DNA of 64,000 nucleotides from Pseudomonas syringae (GTDB lineage: Bacteria; Pseudomonadota; Gammaproteobacteria; Pseudomonadales; Pseudomonadaceae), in NCBI RefSeq assembly GCF_021606685.1, contig NZ_WKCB01000001.1:124001-188000 (forward strand), given 5' to 3'. A model generated the notes under the pieces. It made no database searches. It saw only the letters and a list, made by a program, of their open reading frames with translations, and had not been told where the DNA came from. Below are positions 8,185-15,504 of the stretch, piece by piece (within the stretch, counting starts at the first letter, position 1; each line of letters starts with the position of its first letter). A program made the translations under genes and the position numbers.

Positions 8185-8810
8185 TTTCCAGTGCCTCGAT
8201 CGGTGTGATTGTCAGGGTGTTCAGGGCAACCCAACAGCTGTCGGGTCAGTAGCAACGCCTCGTCGAAAGGCGCGGCTGTTCGGGTGATCTTGCTCATGAC
8301 GCTGGTCCCCAGCCACAACGCGTACAGCTGATGGGCGAGGTCGTGCGGGCGGTGTTGCAACCACAACGAGCCCTCTTCAACACCGCGCTGCAGGGCCACG
8401 CCGAGCAGTTCGATGGTGCGCGAGGTGCCGCGCTGCAGCGCCAGGCGCATGGGTTCTGAAAGGTCAGACACCTCCGCACCGAGTTTGACGGCAAGGCATT
8501 TGCCCGCGTCGGTGCAGCCGGTCTGGTTGTCGATCCAGCCGTCCCAATAGCGCAGCAACTTGGCGCAGTGCGACAGACCAGGCTGGTTGAACAGCTGCTC
8601 CATGCCCTGCACATAGTTGTCGAAGTAGGTGTCGAGCAACACGACACCGAACGCATCCTTGGAGCTGAAGTAGTGATAGAACGAACCCTTGGGCACATCG
8701 GCGGCTTGAAGGATTTCGTTCAGGCCCACCGCAGAAAACCCTTTGGCGCCGACCAGAGGTCGCGCACTGTCAAGAATGGTCTGTCGTGCACTTTTGGTTT
8801 CACTGCTCAT
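8181..8810 (-). CDS. nemR: TetR/AcrR regulator, NemR-like redox/electrophile sensor
   Basis: A 209-residue repressor. The TetR helix-turn-helix spans residues 10-55 (GFSAVGLNEILQAADVPKGSFYHYF). The ligand domain contains GKCLAVKLGAEVSDLSEPMR, placing Cys105 where E. coli NemR has its sensing Cys106; Cys82 and Cys99 are also present. NemR is released from DNA when this cysteine reacts with hypochlorite, quinones or aldehydes. The gene leads an operon with the DJ-1 and nemA genes, as nemR leads nemA-gloA in E. coli. A TAGAC/GTCTA dyad lies 18 bp before the start codon. Confidence 0.86.
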   Translation of the reverse strand: MSSETKSARQTILDSARPLVGAKGFSAVGLNEILQAADVPKGSFYHYFSSKDAFGVVLLDTYFDNYVQGMEQLFNQPGLSHCAKLLRYWDGWIDNQTGCTDAGKCLAVKLGAEVSDLSEPMRLALQRGTSRTIELLGVALQRGVEEGSLWLQHRPHDLAHQLYALWLGTSVMSKITRTAAPFDEALLLTRQLLGCPEHPDNHTDRGTGK

Positions 8811-8827
8811 GCTTCACTCCGTCCGAT

Positions 8828-8842
8828 TAGACCAGTCGTCTA
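8828..8842. promoter_or_regulatory. candidate NemR operator
   Basis: Inverted repeat TAGAC-CAGTC-GTCTA just upstream of nemR. It closely resembles the E. coli NemR box (TAGACC...GGTCTA). The position fits autorepression of the nemR-DJ-1-nemA operon. Confidence 0.7.
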
Positions 8843-8982
8843 GTTCGTTGGGTGAATGTTAGGAGCCAGGCCGGGCGCGCACAATGTCATATCCGCAAGG
8901 ATTCCGGACACGGCGCAAAGTCAGTTGCCGTTTTCCCGGCAGCCGTCGACAATCCCCCCTCCTACGCCTCTGGAGAAATGCG

Positions 8983-9927
8983 ATGCACAGCGTTGCGCTG
9001 ATGGTTTACCCGAACTTCCAATCCCTGAGCCTCAGCCTGGGTTCGGTATTCGAGTGCGCCAACCTGCTGCGCGGTGAGCCGGCCTACGCGTTTCACCTGG
9101 TGTCGGAGAGTGGCGGCGCGGTGATGACCTCACAGGGCTTTTCGGTCAACACCACGCCGATCCGCGCCGAGGGCTATGACACCTTGATTGTCAGCGGCTA
9201 CCTGGAATTTCGCCTGCCCGAGGCCAACCTGCTGGAAATGGTCAAGGCCGCGTCCACCCAATCACGTCGGATTGCCTCGCTGTGCATGGGCATTTTCGTG
9301 CTCGCCGAGGCCGGCCTGCTGGACGGCAAGCGCGCCACTACCCACTGGATTCACGCGCCGGCGTTCCATAAACGCTACCCGCATATCCGCCTGGAAGAAG
9401 ACAAACTGTTTGTGGTGGATGGCCAGGTCTGGACGGGCGCCGGCATGAGTGCCGGGGTCGACCTGGCGCTGGCCATGGTCGAGAACGACCTGGGCAGCGA
9501 CCTCGCCCGGCGCATTGCGCGCAAGCTGGTGATTGCGCAACGCCGTGGCAGCGAGCAATCGCAGCTGTCTGCCCTGCTGGAGCTGGACCCCAAGTCCGAC
9601 CGCGTGCAATTGGCCCTGGCCTACGCCCGCGAGAACCTGACCCACGACCTGTCCGTGGACGCCCTGGCGGATGTCGCCCGGCTCAGCCCACGCCAGTTCA
9701 GCCGCGTGTTCCGCGAAGAAACCGGGCAAACCCCGGCCAAGGCCATCGAAGCATTGAGGGTGGAAGCCGCGCGGGCCATGATGGAAACCAGCCGCCACCC
9801 GGTGGAAGTGGTGGCCCGCGAGACCGGCTTCGGTGATCGCGAGCGCTTGCGCCAGGCATTTCTACGCGCGTTCGGGCAACCGCCCCAGGCGATGCAGCAG
9901 GCGTTTAATGCAGCGCCGCACGCGTGA
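8983..9927 (+). CDS. GlxA family transcriptional regulator (DJ-1-like domain plus AraC HTH)
   Basis: A 314-residue regulator with an N-terminal DJ-1/PfpI-like domain (residues 1-165) that carries RIASLCMGIFVLAEAG at the elbow, followed by a C-terminal AraC/XylS double helix-turn-helix (about 210-310, LADVARLSPRQFSRVFREETG). GlxA-type proteins sense small nitrogenous or other metabolites and activate nearby operons. I chose ATG 8983 because GGAGA precedes it by six bases; the 33-codon upstream extension is not protein-like. It is divergent from nemR, but no direct link is shown. Its last 23 bp overlap the convergent acetyltransferase gene. Confidence 0.86.
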   Translation: MHSVALMVYPNFQSLSLSLGSVFECANLLRGEPAYAFHLVSESGGAVMTSQGFSVNTTPIRAEGYDTLIVSGYLEFRLPEANLLEMVKAASTQSRRIASLCMGIFVLAEAGLLDGKRATTHWIHAPAFHKRYPHIRLEEDKLFVVDGQVWTGAGMSAGVDLALAMVENDLGSDLARRIARKLVIAQRRGSEQSQLSALLELDPKSDRVQLALAYARENLTHDLSVDALADVARLSPRQFSRVFREETGQTPAKAIEALRVEAARAMMETSRHPVEVVARETGFGDRERLRQAFLRAFGQPPQAMQQAFNAAPHA

Positions 9928-10411
9928 TCAGGTAACTCACCAACTGCGGCTCATCCGCCAGCTCGATCGCCTGCACCGGGCGCGGCAGGTAGTCCAGCAC
10001 CGTGCGCCAGAACGCTTGGGAGACTTCGTCCTGGTCATAGAAACGCACCAGCCAATCGGCCTCGCCACTGCACAACACCTGGGTGGCGATGGCGCGGCCG
10101 ATGCCTTTGCGGCGATAGCGCTTGAGGATAAACAGGTCGGCCAGCTCCAGGGCGTTGATGCCCGGTAACTCGCTGCTTTCGATCAGCAGGAAGCCGGCGA
10201 TATAACCCTCTACCAGCAACAGGTTGGCGCTCCATTGCGGGTCTTGCCAGTAGCGGGCCAGGTGCTCGTCGTGGATGTAGAAACGGCCGTCCGCCTCGAC
10301 ATCTTCCTGTTCCCAGTCCGAGGACTCGTAAGCGTAGTACTGGTAGAGATTGCGGATCAGCTCGGCGTCTTGGGGGCCGGTCTGGATCAATTCGACGGTG
10401 GTTTCGGACAT
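9905..10411 (-). CDS. GNAT family N-acetyltransferase
   Basis: A 168-residue GNAT protein. The acetyl-CoA binding motif is seen in LADLFILKRYRRKGIGRAIA (R/Q-x-x-G-x-G/A form, about residues 85-105). The N-terminal VELIQTGPQDAELIRNLYQYYAYE is common in small, uncharacterised Pseudomonas acetyltransferases. The acceptor substrate is unknown. ATG 10411 was preferred to an upstream extension that has no conserved features. The 3' end overlaps the GlxA-type gene tail to tail by 23 bp. Confidence 0.8.
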   Translation of the reverse strand: MSETTVELIQTGPQDAELIRNLYQYYAYESSDWEQEDVEADGRFYIHDEHLARYWQDPQWSANLLLVEGYIAGFLLIESSELPGINALELADLFILKRYRRKGIGRAIATQVLCSGEADWLVRFYDQDEVSQAFWRTVLDYLPRPVQAIELADEPQLVSYLITRAALH

Positions 10412-10526
10412 GGGGCTCTCGGTGAAATAACGCAGGGCGCCATTGTTCACAAAAGTGCCGGCCAAGCCAATGGAGGCGCGAACCTTTCTGTTGGCTGAAA
10501 CGATTGACCCCACACCACGTGGCGGA

Positions 10527-11345
10527 TCAGTGCTGACACGCCTGCCACACGTCGCGAATCAACGCCTGCATCGTTAACGCTTCGGCCCAGCGATCACTGA
10601 TCTCGCGGCCATCGGCGCCGGTGATGGCATAGGGTGGCGGGCCCAGTTCGCACGTGAACGACAGGCTTTGCGTGGCGTCGGCGCGGCGCATCCAGTCCTC
10701 GATCCCGTAACGCCACCAGCCCATAAACCGCGCCAGCCAGGCCTGGTGCTGGGGAAATTGCAGGCTGACCTGCACCTGCTCGCTGGTGGCTACACGGCCA
10801 TGAAAACCCCAGCTGTGGCGCAGGATCGTACGGATCTGTTCATCGTCCTGCGCAGCGCCAGGTTCAGGCAGCTCGCGCCCGACCACGTAGTGGGACAAGT
10901 CGGCGAGCAGTTTCAGATCGGGCAGCTGCGCCAGCAGATCGAGGGTGAACAACAGGTCGCTGGTGAGGCGATAGCGGTGGGTTTCCAGCAGGATCGGGAA
11001 GTCCACCTGCTCGGCCAGACGTTGCCAGCCTTCGACCAGCCTGACCGCCTCGGCCAGGGTGCGCGGGCGCACGTCGGCTTGCAGGGTCAGGTGGTGGCAG
11101 CCATGGCGGCTGATCACATCCAGCGCCGCCGCCAGATCGTCCACCGTCTGCGGGAACAACTGGCCCTCGATCTGCAGGCCACGGGCATGGGCGGCGGCGT
11201 GCAGGCGCGGCACATCCGCAGGTTTCCAGTAATGGTCGGTAACGCCGTCGAAGCCGGCGGCAGCGATGCGCTCAAGGTGCGCTTCAAGAGAGCCGGGTTC
11301 GGTTTGCATGGCCCATAGGGATTGGAACACCAGGAATTGGCGCAT
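10527..11345 (-). CDS. TIM-barrel sugar phosphate isomerase/epimerase-like protein
   Basis: A 272-residue AP-endonuclease-2/xylose-isomerase-like TIM barrel. FLVFQSLWAMQTEPGSLEAHLERIAAAGFDGV is the first strand-helix unit, and HHLTLQADVR, ILLETHRYR and LLADLSHYVVG carry likely metal ligands. Such enzymes isomerise, epimerise or eliminate on keto sugars. The start ATG is one base after the stop of the FAD reductase (TGA-T-ATG), so they are coupled. It is the last gene of the LacI-linked oxygenase operon, which suggests that the product of the oxygenase, or its partner substrate, is a sugar-like compound. Confidence 0.8.
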   Translation of the reverse strand: MRQFLVFQSLWAMQTEPGSLEAHLERIAAAGFDGVTDHYWKPADVPRLHAAAHARGLQIEGQLFPQTVDDLAAALDVISRHGCHHLTLQADVRPRTLAEAVRLVEGWQRLAEQVDFPILLETHRYRLTSDLLFTLDLLAQLPDLKLLADLSHYVVGRELPEPGAAQDDEQIRTILRHSWGFHGRVATSEQVQVSLQFPQHQAWLARFMGWWRYGIEDWMRRADATQSLSFTCELGPPPYAITGADGREISDRWAEALTMQALIRDVWQACQH

Positions 11346-11346
11346 A

Positions 11347-12561
11347 TCAGCCTCGCAGCAGGTGTTTGAGGGACAGGCTGGCGTCGGCCAGGCTGTCGAC
11401 GGGGAGCACGGTCGCGGCACTGATCAGCCGTTCGCACAGCTTGATGTCCTTGGCCACGCTGTTGCCCGGCGCCCAGCCACAGGCGCCTTGCAGGCGGTGG
11501 TCGGCGTCAAGGTAAAACAACAGCAGGCCAGCGCCCGGCAATGGCCGGCTGACGGTCAGCGCAGTGATCACGCCGACGGTCTGCAAGCCCCAGTCGTATT
11601 GGTCGGACCAGAAGCCCGGCAGCGCGTCGAAGGGCAGCTCGCGCCCCAGCATATTCAGGGCCGCGTGACGACCCTGGGCTTCGGCGTTGCGCCAGGTTTC
11701 CTGGCGTTGATACACGCCGCCCAAGCGAAACTCACACACGTCCCCCGCCGCAAAGATGTCCGCCGCACTGGTACGCAGCTGCGCGTCAACACGAATGCCT
11801 TGCCCGGTGTCCAGCCCCGCCGCCACCGCCAGTTCGAGGTTGGGTTGCATGCCGATGCCGACCACCACCAGGTCGCAGGGCAAACGCTCGCCATCCATCA
11901 ATTGCACGGCATCGGCGTGGATGCATTCCAGTGCCGCGTTCAAGCGCACGTCCACCCCTTGCTCGCGGTGCAGGGCCAGCAGCGCGTCACTGATGACCGC
12001 AGGCAATACCCGGCCCGCCAGGCGTGGCCCGGCTTCCAGCAGGGTCACTGCACAACCGAGGCTGCGCGCGGTGGCTGCCACTTCCAGGCCGATAAACCCG
12101 CCACCGACCACCACCAGGCGTGCGCCGGGGCGCAACGCGGCTTTGAGCGCCAGCGCCTCATCGTGAGTGCGCAGGTACAGCACGTTCGGCTGCGCCTGGG
12201 GCAAGCGCCGCGCCCTGCCCCCGGTGGCCAGCAGCAAACCGGCGTAGACCAGCCATTGCCCGTCGGCCAATTGCAGCCGATGCTGCGGCGGGTCCAGTTG
12301 GCTGACCGGGTTGCCGGCGATGTGTTCGATGCCCAGCTCGGCCAGTCGCGCGCTGTCGCACAGGCTGCAACCGGCCAGGTCCATGCTGCCTTGCAACAGG
12401 CCCTTGGACAGGGGCGGCCGCTCGTAGGGCAAGTGCGGCTCGTCGCCGATCAGGATCAGCCGCCCGGTATAGCCTTCTTCGCGCAGGGTCAGCGCGGCAC
12501 GGCCACCGGCATGGCCGGCACCGACGATGATCAGCGCGTCGTTCTTCAAGGCGGTGCTCAT
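11347..12561 (-). CDS. FAD-dependent ferredoxin reductase
   Basis: A 404-residue flavoprotein with two Rossmann dinucleotide sites, IIVGAGHAGG near residue 10 for FAD and VVVGGGFIGLEVA near 150 for NAD(P)H, then FAAGDVCEF for the FAD ribityl contact. The architecture is that of rubredoxin/putidaredoxin/biphenyl ferredoxin reductases, which pass electrons from NAD(P)H to a small iron-sulfur protein. The upstream Rieske gene ends in TGATG or TGATGATG at this start, so either of two adjacent ATG codons (12564 or 12561) may be used. It sits between the Rieske ferredoxin and the isomerase. Confidence 0.88.
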   Translation of the reverse strand: MSTALKNDALIIVGAGHAGGRAALTLREEGYTGRLILIGDEPHLPYERPPLSKGLLQGSMDLAGCSLCDSARLAELGIEHIAGNPVSQLDPPQHRLQLADGQWLVYAGLLLATGGRARRLPQAQPNVLYLRTHDEALALKAALRPGARLVVVGGGFIGLEVAATARSLGCAVTLLEAGPRLAGRVLPAVISDALLALHREQGVDVRLNAALECIHADAVQLMDGERLPCDLVVVGIGMQPNLELAVAAGLDTGQGIRVDAQLRTSAADIFAAGDVCEFRLGGVYQRQETWRNAEAQGRHAALNMLGRELPFDALPGFWSDQYDWGLQTVGVITALTVSRPLPGAGLLLFYLDADHRLQGACGWAPGNSVAKDIKLCERLISAATVLPVDSLADASLSLKHLLRG

Positions 12562-12563
12562 CA

Positions 12564-12884
12564 TCAGGCCGTGACGGCGAGCAAAACCCGCCCCGCTTCG
12601 ACCCGCACCGGGTAGGTTTTGAGGTTGACGCACACCGGCGCGCCCAGGGCCTTGCCGGAGCGGTAATCAAAGCGCCCGTTGTGCTTGGGGCACTCGATGA
12701 CGTGGTCCATCACCAGGCCGTCGGCGAGGTGGATTTTTTCATGGGTGCACAGGCCGGCGGTGGCGAAAAATTCATTCTCGGCCGAGCGATACACCGCGTA
12801 GGTGTGCGCCCCGTGGTCGAAGCGCAGCACATCTTCTTCGTCTATTTCGCCCACGGCGCAGACGTCGATCCATTGATCGTTCAT
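12564..12884 (-). CDS. Rieske [2Fe-2S] ferredoxin component
   Basis: A 106-residue soluble Rieske protein. The cluster ligands are Cys46-x-His48 (LCTHEK) and Cys65-x-x-His68 (ECPKHNGRFD), the pattern of oxygenase-type Rieske ferredoxins such as NirD/BphF. It would carry electrons from the adjoining FAD reductase to the membrane di-iron protein encoded upstream. ATG 12884 is preceded by GGAGA at correct spacing; a 39-codon upstream extension reads into a repeat element and was discarded. The stop codon overlaps the reductase start. The 155-bp gap to the desaturase gene is filled by the repeat. Confidence 0.9.
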   Translation of the reverse strand: MNDQWIDVCAVGEIDEEDVLRFDHGAHTYAVYRSAENEFFATAGLCTHEKIHLADGLVMDHVIECPKHNGRFDYRSGKALGAPVCVNLKTYPVRVEAGRVLLAVTA

Positions 12885-12904
12885 GGCATATATCTCCAAT
12901 AATC

Positions 12905-13086
12905 CTGTGGCGCGCCGGCTCGTATGGCGAGCGGGCCTGTGTGGCAAGCGGGCTTGTGTGGCGAGCGGGCTTGCCCGCGTTGGGCTGCGCAGCAGCCCCA
13001 AACCAGCAATCGAGGTCTATCTGAAAGAACGCGGCGGCCCTACTGGGGCTGCTCCGCACCCCAACGCGGGCAAGCCCGCTCGCCAC
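12905..13086. repeat. long inverted-repeat element with leading tandem units
   Basis: The core, 12957-13086, has outer arms TGTGGCGAGCGGGCTTGCCC and the complementary GGGCAAGCCCGCTCGCCAC, with inner GTTGGGCTGC...GCACCCCAAC arms. A few 17-bp units of TGTGGCAAGCGGGCTTG type precede it (12905-12956). A second copy is at 63743-63874. It sits inside the oxygenase operon and includes the last codons of the desaturase-like gene. Confidence 0.85.
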
Positions 13087-14143
13087 TTTTTGCGTCGTCA
13101 TCACTCGCCAGGGGGCGCTGCACGAAATACGTCGGGTCGCTGCGCTGCTTCCAGATGGTCGGCAGGATTTCCCTGTATGCCTCGAAAATATTGGCGTACG
13201 GCGGCGGGCAGTCGCCGCGGATTTCTTCGTGCAGTTGCGCCAGGGCGTGATACGGCACCATCGGGTACATGTGGTGTTCGAGGTGGTAGTTCATGTCCAT
13301 GTAGATAAAGCGCAGCACCCGGTTCATGTAGATGGTGCGGCAGTTGCTGCGGTGGTCGAGTACGTCCTCAGCCAGGCCTACGTGCTGGGTAAGGCCGAAC
13401 ACATAGCCGAGCCATGCGCCATAAATACTCGGCAGGCCCACCAGCATCAGCGGCAACCAGCTGTGCAGGTACAACACCGTGCCGATAATCACGGCGTAGA
13501 TGCCGACCCAGATCCGTGCGGCACGGAACACCTTGGGCCATTCGGATTCAGGGATGAAGTCTGCTTCCTGGGCACTCATCTTGCCGATCGCATGGCGTGC
13601 CACGCCGCTGAAGGTCTTCCAGGCCAGGGGCAAGTTGAACAGGCTCAGAAACATCATCAAAAAGCTTGGCGGGCGCGGTTCGACGATCTCCGGGTCACGG
13701 CCGACGACGATGGTGTCGGTGTGATGGCGGGCATGGCTCCAGCGCCACACATGGGGTTCGAAGATGCACATGAAGCTGGCCACCTGGTACAGCGCGTCGT
13801 TCATCCAGCGGGTCTTGAACGCGGTGCCGTGGCCGGTTTCGTGCCAGCGTGGGTTCGACGCAGTGCCGTAGAGCACGCCATAGGCGACGAAGAACGGCAC
13901 GCAGGCCCATGAGCCCCAGAACCAGTAGCCGCCAAAGCCGGTGACCAGCAGCGCCAGCACCCAGATGGCCGTGTCGAGCAAGGCTGGGCCGTCGCGGCGC
14001 TGCATCAGTTCTTTCATGCGTTTACGCGAAATCGGCGATTGGTACCAACTGGCTGAGACCAGGCCTTTTTCGGCAGCGCGGGCGGCTTCGGGGCCGGTGA
14101 GGCTGTAGTCGCGCCGGGCGGTGTGAGCGGTGTGTTCAGGCAT
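13040..14143 (-). CDS. membrane fatty-acid-desaturase-fold di-iron hydroxylase
   Basis: A 367-residue integral membrane protein with at least four hydrophobic spans. It has the histidine boxes of the desaturase/hydroxylase superfamily: HETGH at 101-105, HARHH at 137-141, His254 and HLEHH at 287-291, which bind two irons on the cytoplasmic face. These enzymes desaturate or hydroxylate with O2 and two electrons. Here the dedicated Rieske protein and FAD reductase follow in the same operon, so a multi-component hydroxylase is likely. Start ATG 14143 replaces a 24-codon upstream extension. The last 15 residues (from SGERACPRWG) are encoded by an inserted repeat. Substrate unknown. Confidence 0.85.
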   Translation of the reverse strand: MPEHTAHTARRDYSLTGPEAARAAEKGLVSASWYQSPISRKRMKELMQRRDGPALLDTAIWVLALLVTGFGGYWFWGSWACVPFFVAYGVLYGTASNPRWHETGHGTAFKTRWMNDALYQVASFMCIFEPHVWRWSHARHHTDTIVVGRDPEIVEPRPPSFLMMFLSLFNLPLAWKTFSGVARHAIGKMSAQEADFIPESEWPKVFRAARIWVGIYAVIIGTVLYLHSWLPLMLVGLPSIYGAWLGYVFGLTQHVGLAEDVLDHRSNCRTIYMNRVLRFIYMDMNYHLEHHMYPMVPYHALAQLHEEIRGDCPPPYANIFEAYREILPTIWKQRSDPTYFVQRPLASDDDAKSGERACPRWGAEQPQ

Positions 14144-14267
14144 TTTTATTGTTCTCCGCAAGCGTGAGGTTTCAGATGCTTTGCGAAACCAACGATAGGG
14201 CGCGCCTAAATCCACCTCAAGGCCTTGAATCCATTCCCTATCAAGCTATCATCCAGGCCCAGCGGAG

Positions 14268-14287
14268 CTTGATAGTTTTCTATCAAG
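14268..14287. promoter_or_regulatory. candidate LacI-family operator
   Basis: Inverted repeat CTTGATAG-TTTT-CTATCAAG in the region between the oxygenase operon and the divergent LacI gene. A third half-site, CTATCAAG, is at 14238-14245. It lies 18 bp before the lacI-type start codon and fits a site for that regulator acting on both directions. Confidence 0.65.
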
Positions 14288-14305
14288 ACGCTCAAGGGGC
14301 CTGTC

Positions 14306-15355
14306 ATGAACAATAATAAACGCCCGACCATCGCCACCGTTGCCGCCCATGCGGGCCTCAGCGTGGCCACCGTCGACCGGGTTTTGAACGCCCGCGCACC
14401 GGTCAACCCGGACACCGCCGAGCAGGTGTTCCAGGCCGCCGAAGCCGTGGGCTATTTTGCCGCGCGGCTGATTGGCCAGCGTATTCGCGAGCGCCGCCCG
14501 ACTTACCGGTTCGGCATCCTGCTGCTGGGCACCGCCCAGGCGTTCTATGCCAACCTGGCGCAATCGATCAGCGCGGCGGCGCAGCACCACGCCACGGCCA
14601 ACCTGAGCTGCCAGTTCGACTACATCATCGACCGCACCCCCGGCGCTATCGTCGCGCAGATCGAGCAACTCGCCGTGCAGTGCGACGCCCTCGCCGTGGT
14701 CAGCTTCGCGCACCCGTTGATCAACGCCACCCTCGCGCAAATCCGCGAAGCCGGTGTGCCGGTGGTCGCCCTGCTCTCGGACATCCACGAGCAGGCCGCC
14801 GAACCCTACGTGGGCCAGGACAATCACGTGGTCGGGCGCACCATGGGCTGGTTGCTGGCGCGCACCGGTGGCGCGCGCAAAGGCAGCGTCGGGATTCTGC
14901 TCGGCGGCCACCGCTTCCTCGGCCACCAGGCACGGGTCGAAGGCCTGCACAGCTACCTCGCCGAACATGCGCCGGGGCTCAAACCCCTGGAGCCGCTGAT
15001 CAACCTCGACAACTGCGACATCACCGAGGAAGCCACCCTCGACCTGCTCACCCGCCACACCGACCTGCGCGGCCTGTGCGTGGTCGGTGGCGGCGGTGAC
15101 GGCATCATCAGCGCCCTGGCGCAGCTGCCCAAGCGCCCGGCGCTGTGCTGCATCCTGCAGGAGTCCACCGAGCTGTCGCGCCAGGCGCTGAGCCAGGGCT
15201 TGATCGATGTGGTGATGGACTCGCAGCCACGCCAGACGGCCACCGCGCTGGTGGAGCTGCTGGTGCAACTGCAGAGTGCCGAGGAGTTTGATCCCGTGCG
15301 GCATCGGGTGTTTATACCGCCGCAGATTGTGACGTCGGAGAACCTCAGTGGCTGA
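14306..15355 (+). CDS. LacI family transcriptional regulator
   Basis: A 349-residue regulator. The LacI helix-turn-helix and hinge are at residues 5-60 (TIATVAAHAGLSVATVDRVLNARAPVN), followed by a periplasmic-binding-protein-like sensor domain ending near 330. The VDRVLN hinge variant is common among regulators of sugar and cyclitol catabolism. It is divergent from the desaturase-Rieske-reductase-isomerase operon and faces a dyad operator, so it is the likely repressor of that operon. Codons 2-5 read AAC AAT AAT AAA, giving a possible Hfq/Crc site on the start region. The inducer is unknown. Confidence 0.88.
   Translation: MNNNKRPTIATVAAHAGLSVATVDRVLNARAPVNPDTAEQVFQAAEAVGYFAARLIGQRIRERRPTYRFGILLLGTAQAFYANLAQSISAAAQHHATANLSCQFDYIIDRTPGAIVAQIEQLAVQCDALAVVSFAHPLINATLAQIREAGVPVVALLSDIHEQAAEPYVGQDNHVVGRTMGWLLARTGGARKGSVGILLGGHRFLGHQARVEGLHSYLAEHAPGLKPLEPLINLDNCDITEEATLDLLTRHTDLRGLCVVGGGGDGIISALAQLPKRPALCCILQESTELSRQALSQGLIDVVMDSQPRQTATALVELLVQLQSAEEFDPVRHRVFIPPQIVTSENLSG
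14309..14319 (+). promoter_or_regulatory. AAnAAnAA (Crc/Hfq type) motif at lacI-like start
   Basis: AACAATAATAA directly follows the ATG. In Pseudomonas, Hfq with Crc binds AAnAAnAA motifs near start codons to block translation of less preferred carbon pathways; use here is inferred. Confidence 0.4.
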
Positions 15356-15391
15356 CACCTGGATCGCGCCAGGCTTAAACGCGGTTAGACC

Positions 15392-15480
15392 TGTGGGAGT
15401 GGGCTTGCTCCCGATGGCAGCGTGTCAGCCACTGGTGTTTTGACTGACACACAGTCACCGGGAGCAAGCCCCCTCCCACC
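15392..15480. repeat. REPIN-like element, 89 bp
   Basis: Arms TGTGGGAGTGGGCTTGCTCC and GGAGCAAGCCCCCTCCCACC flank an imperfectly palindromic centre. It fills the space between the convergent lacI-type and sigma54-regulator genes. It is one of six elements of identical length in the window. Confidence 0.9.
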
Positions 15481-15504
15481 TGTTGACCGAGTTCACTTGA
15501 GCGC

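Noticed and set aside
11266-12615. A 449-codon open frame on the plus strand
   Set aside because: Antisense to the FAD reductase, whose two Rossmann motifs and coupled start are clear. The plus-strand frame has no recognisable domain.
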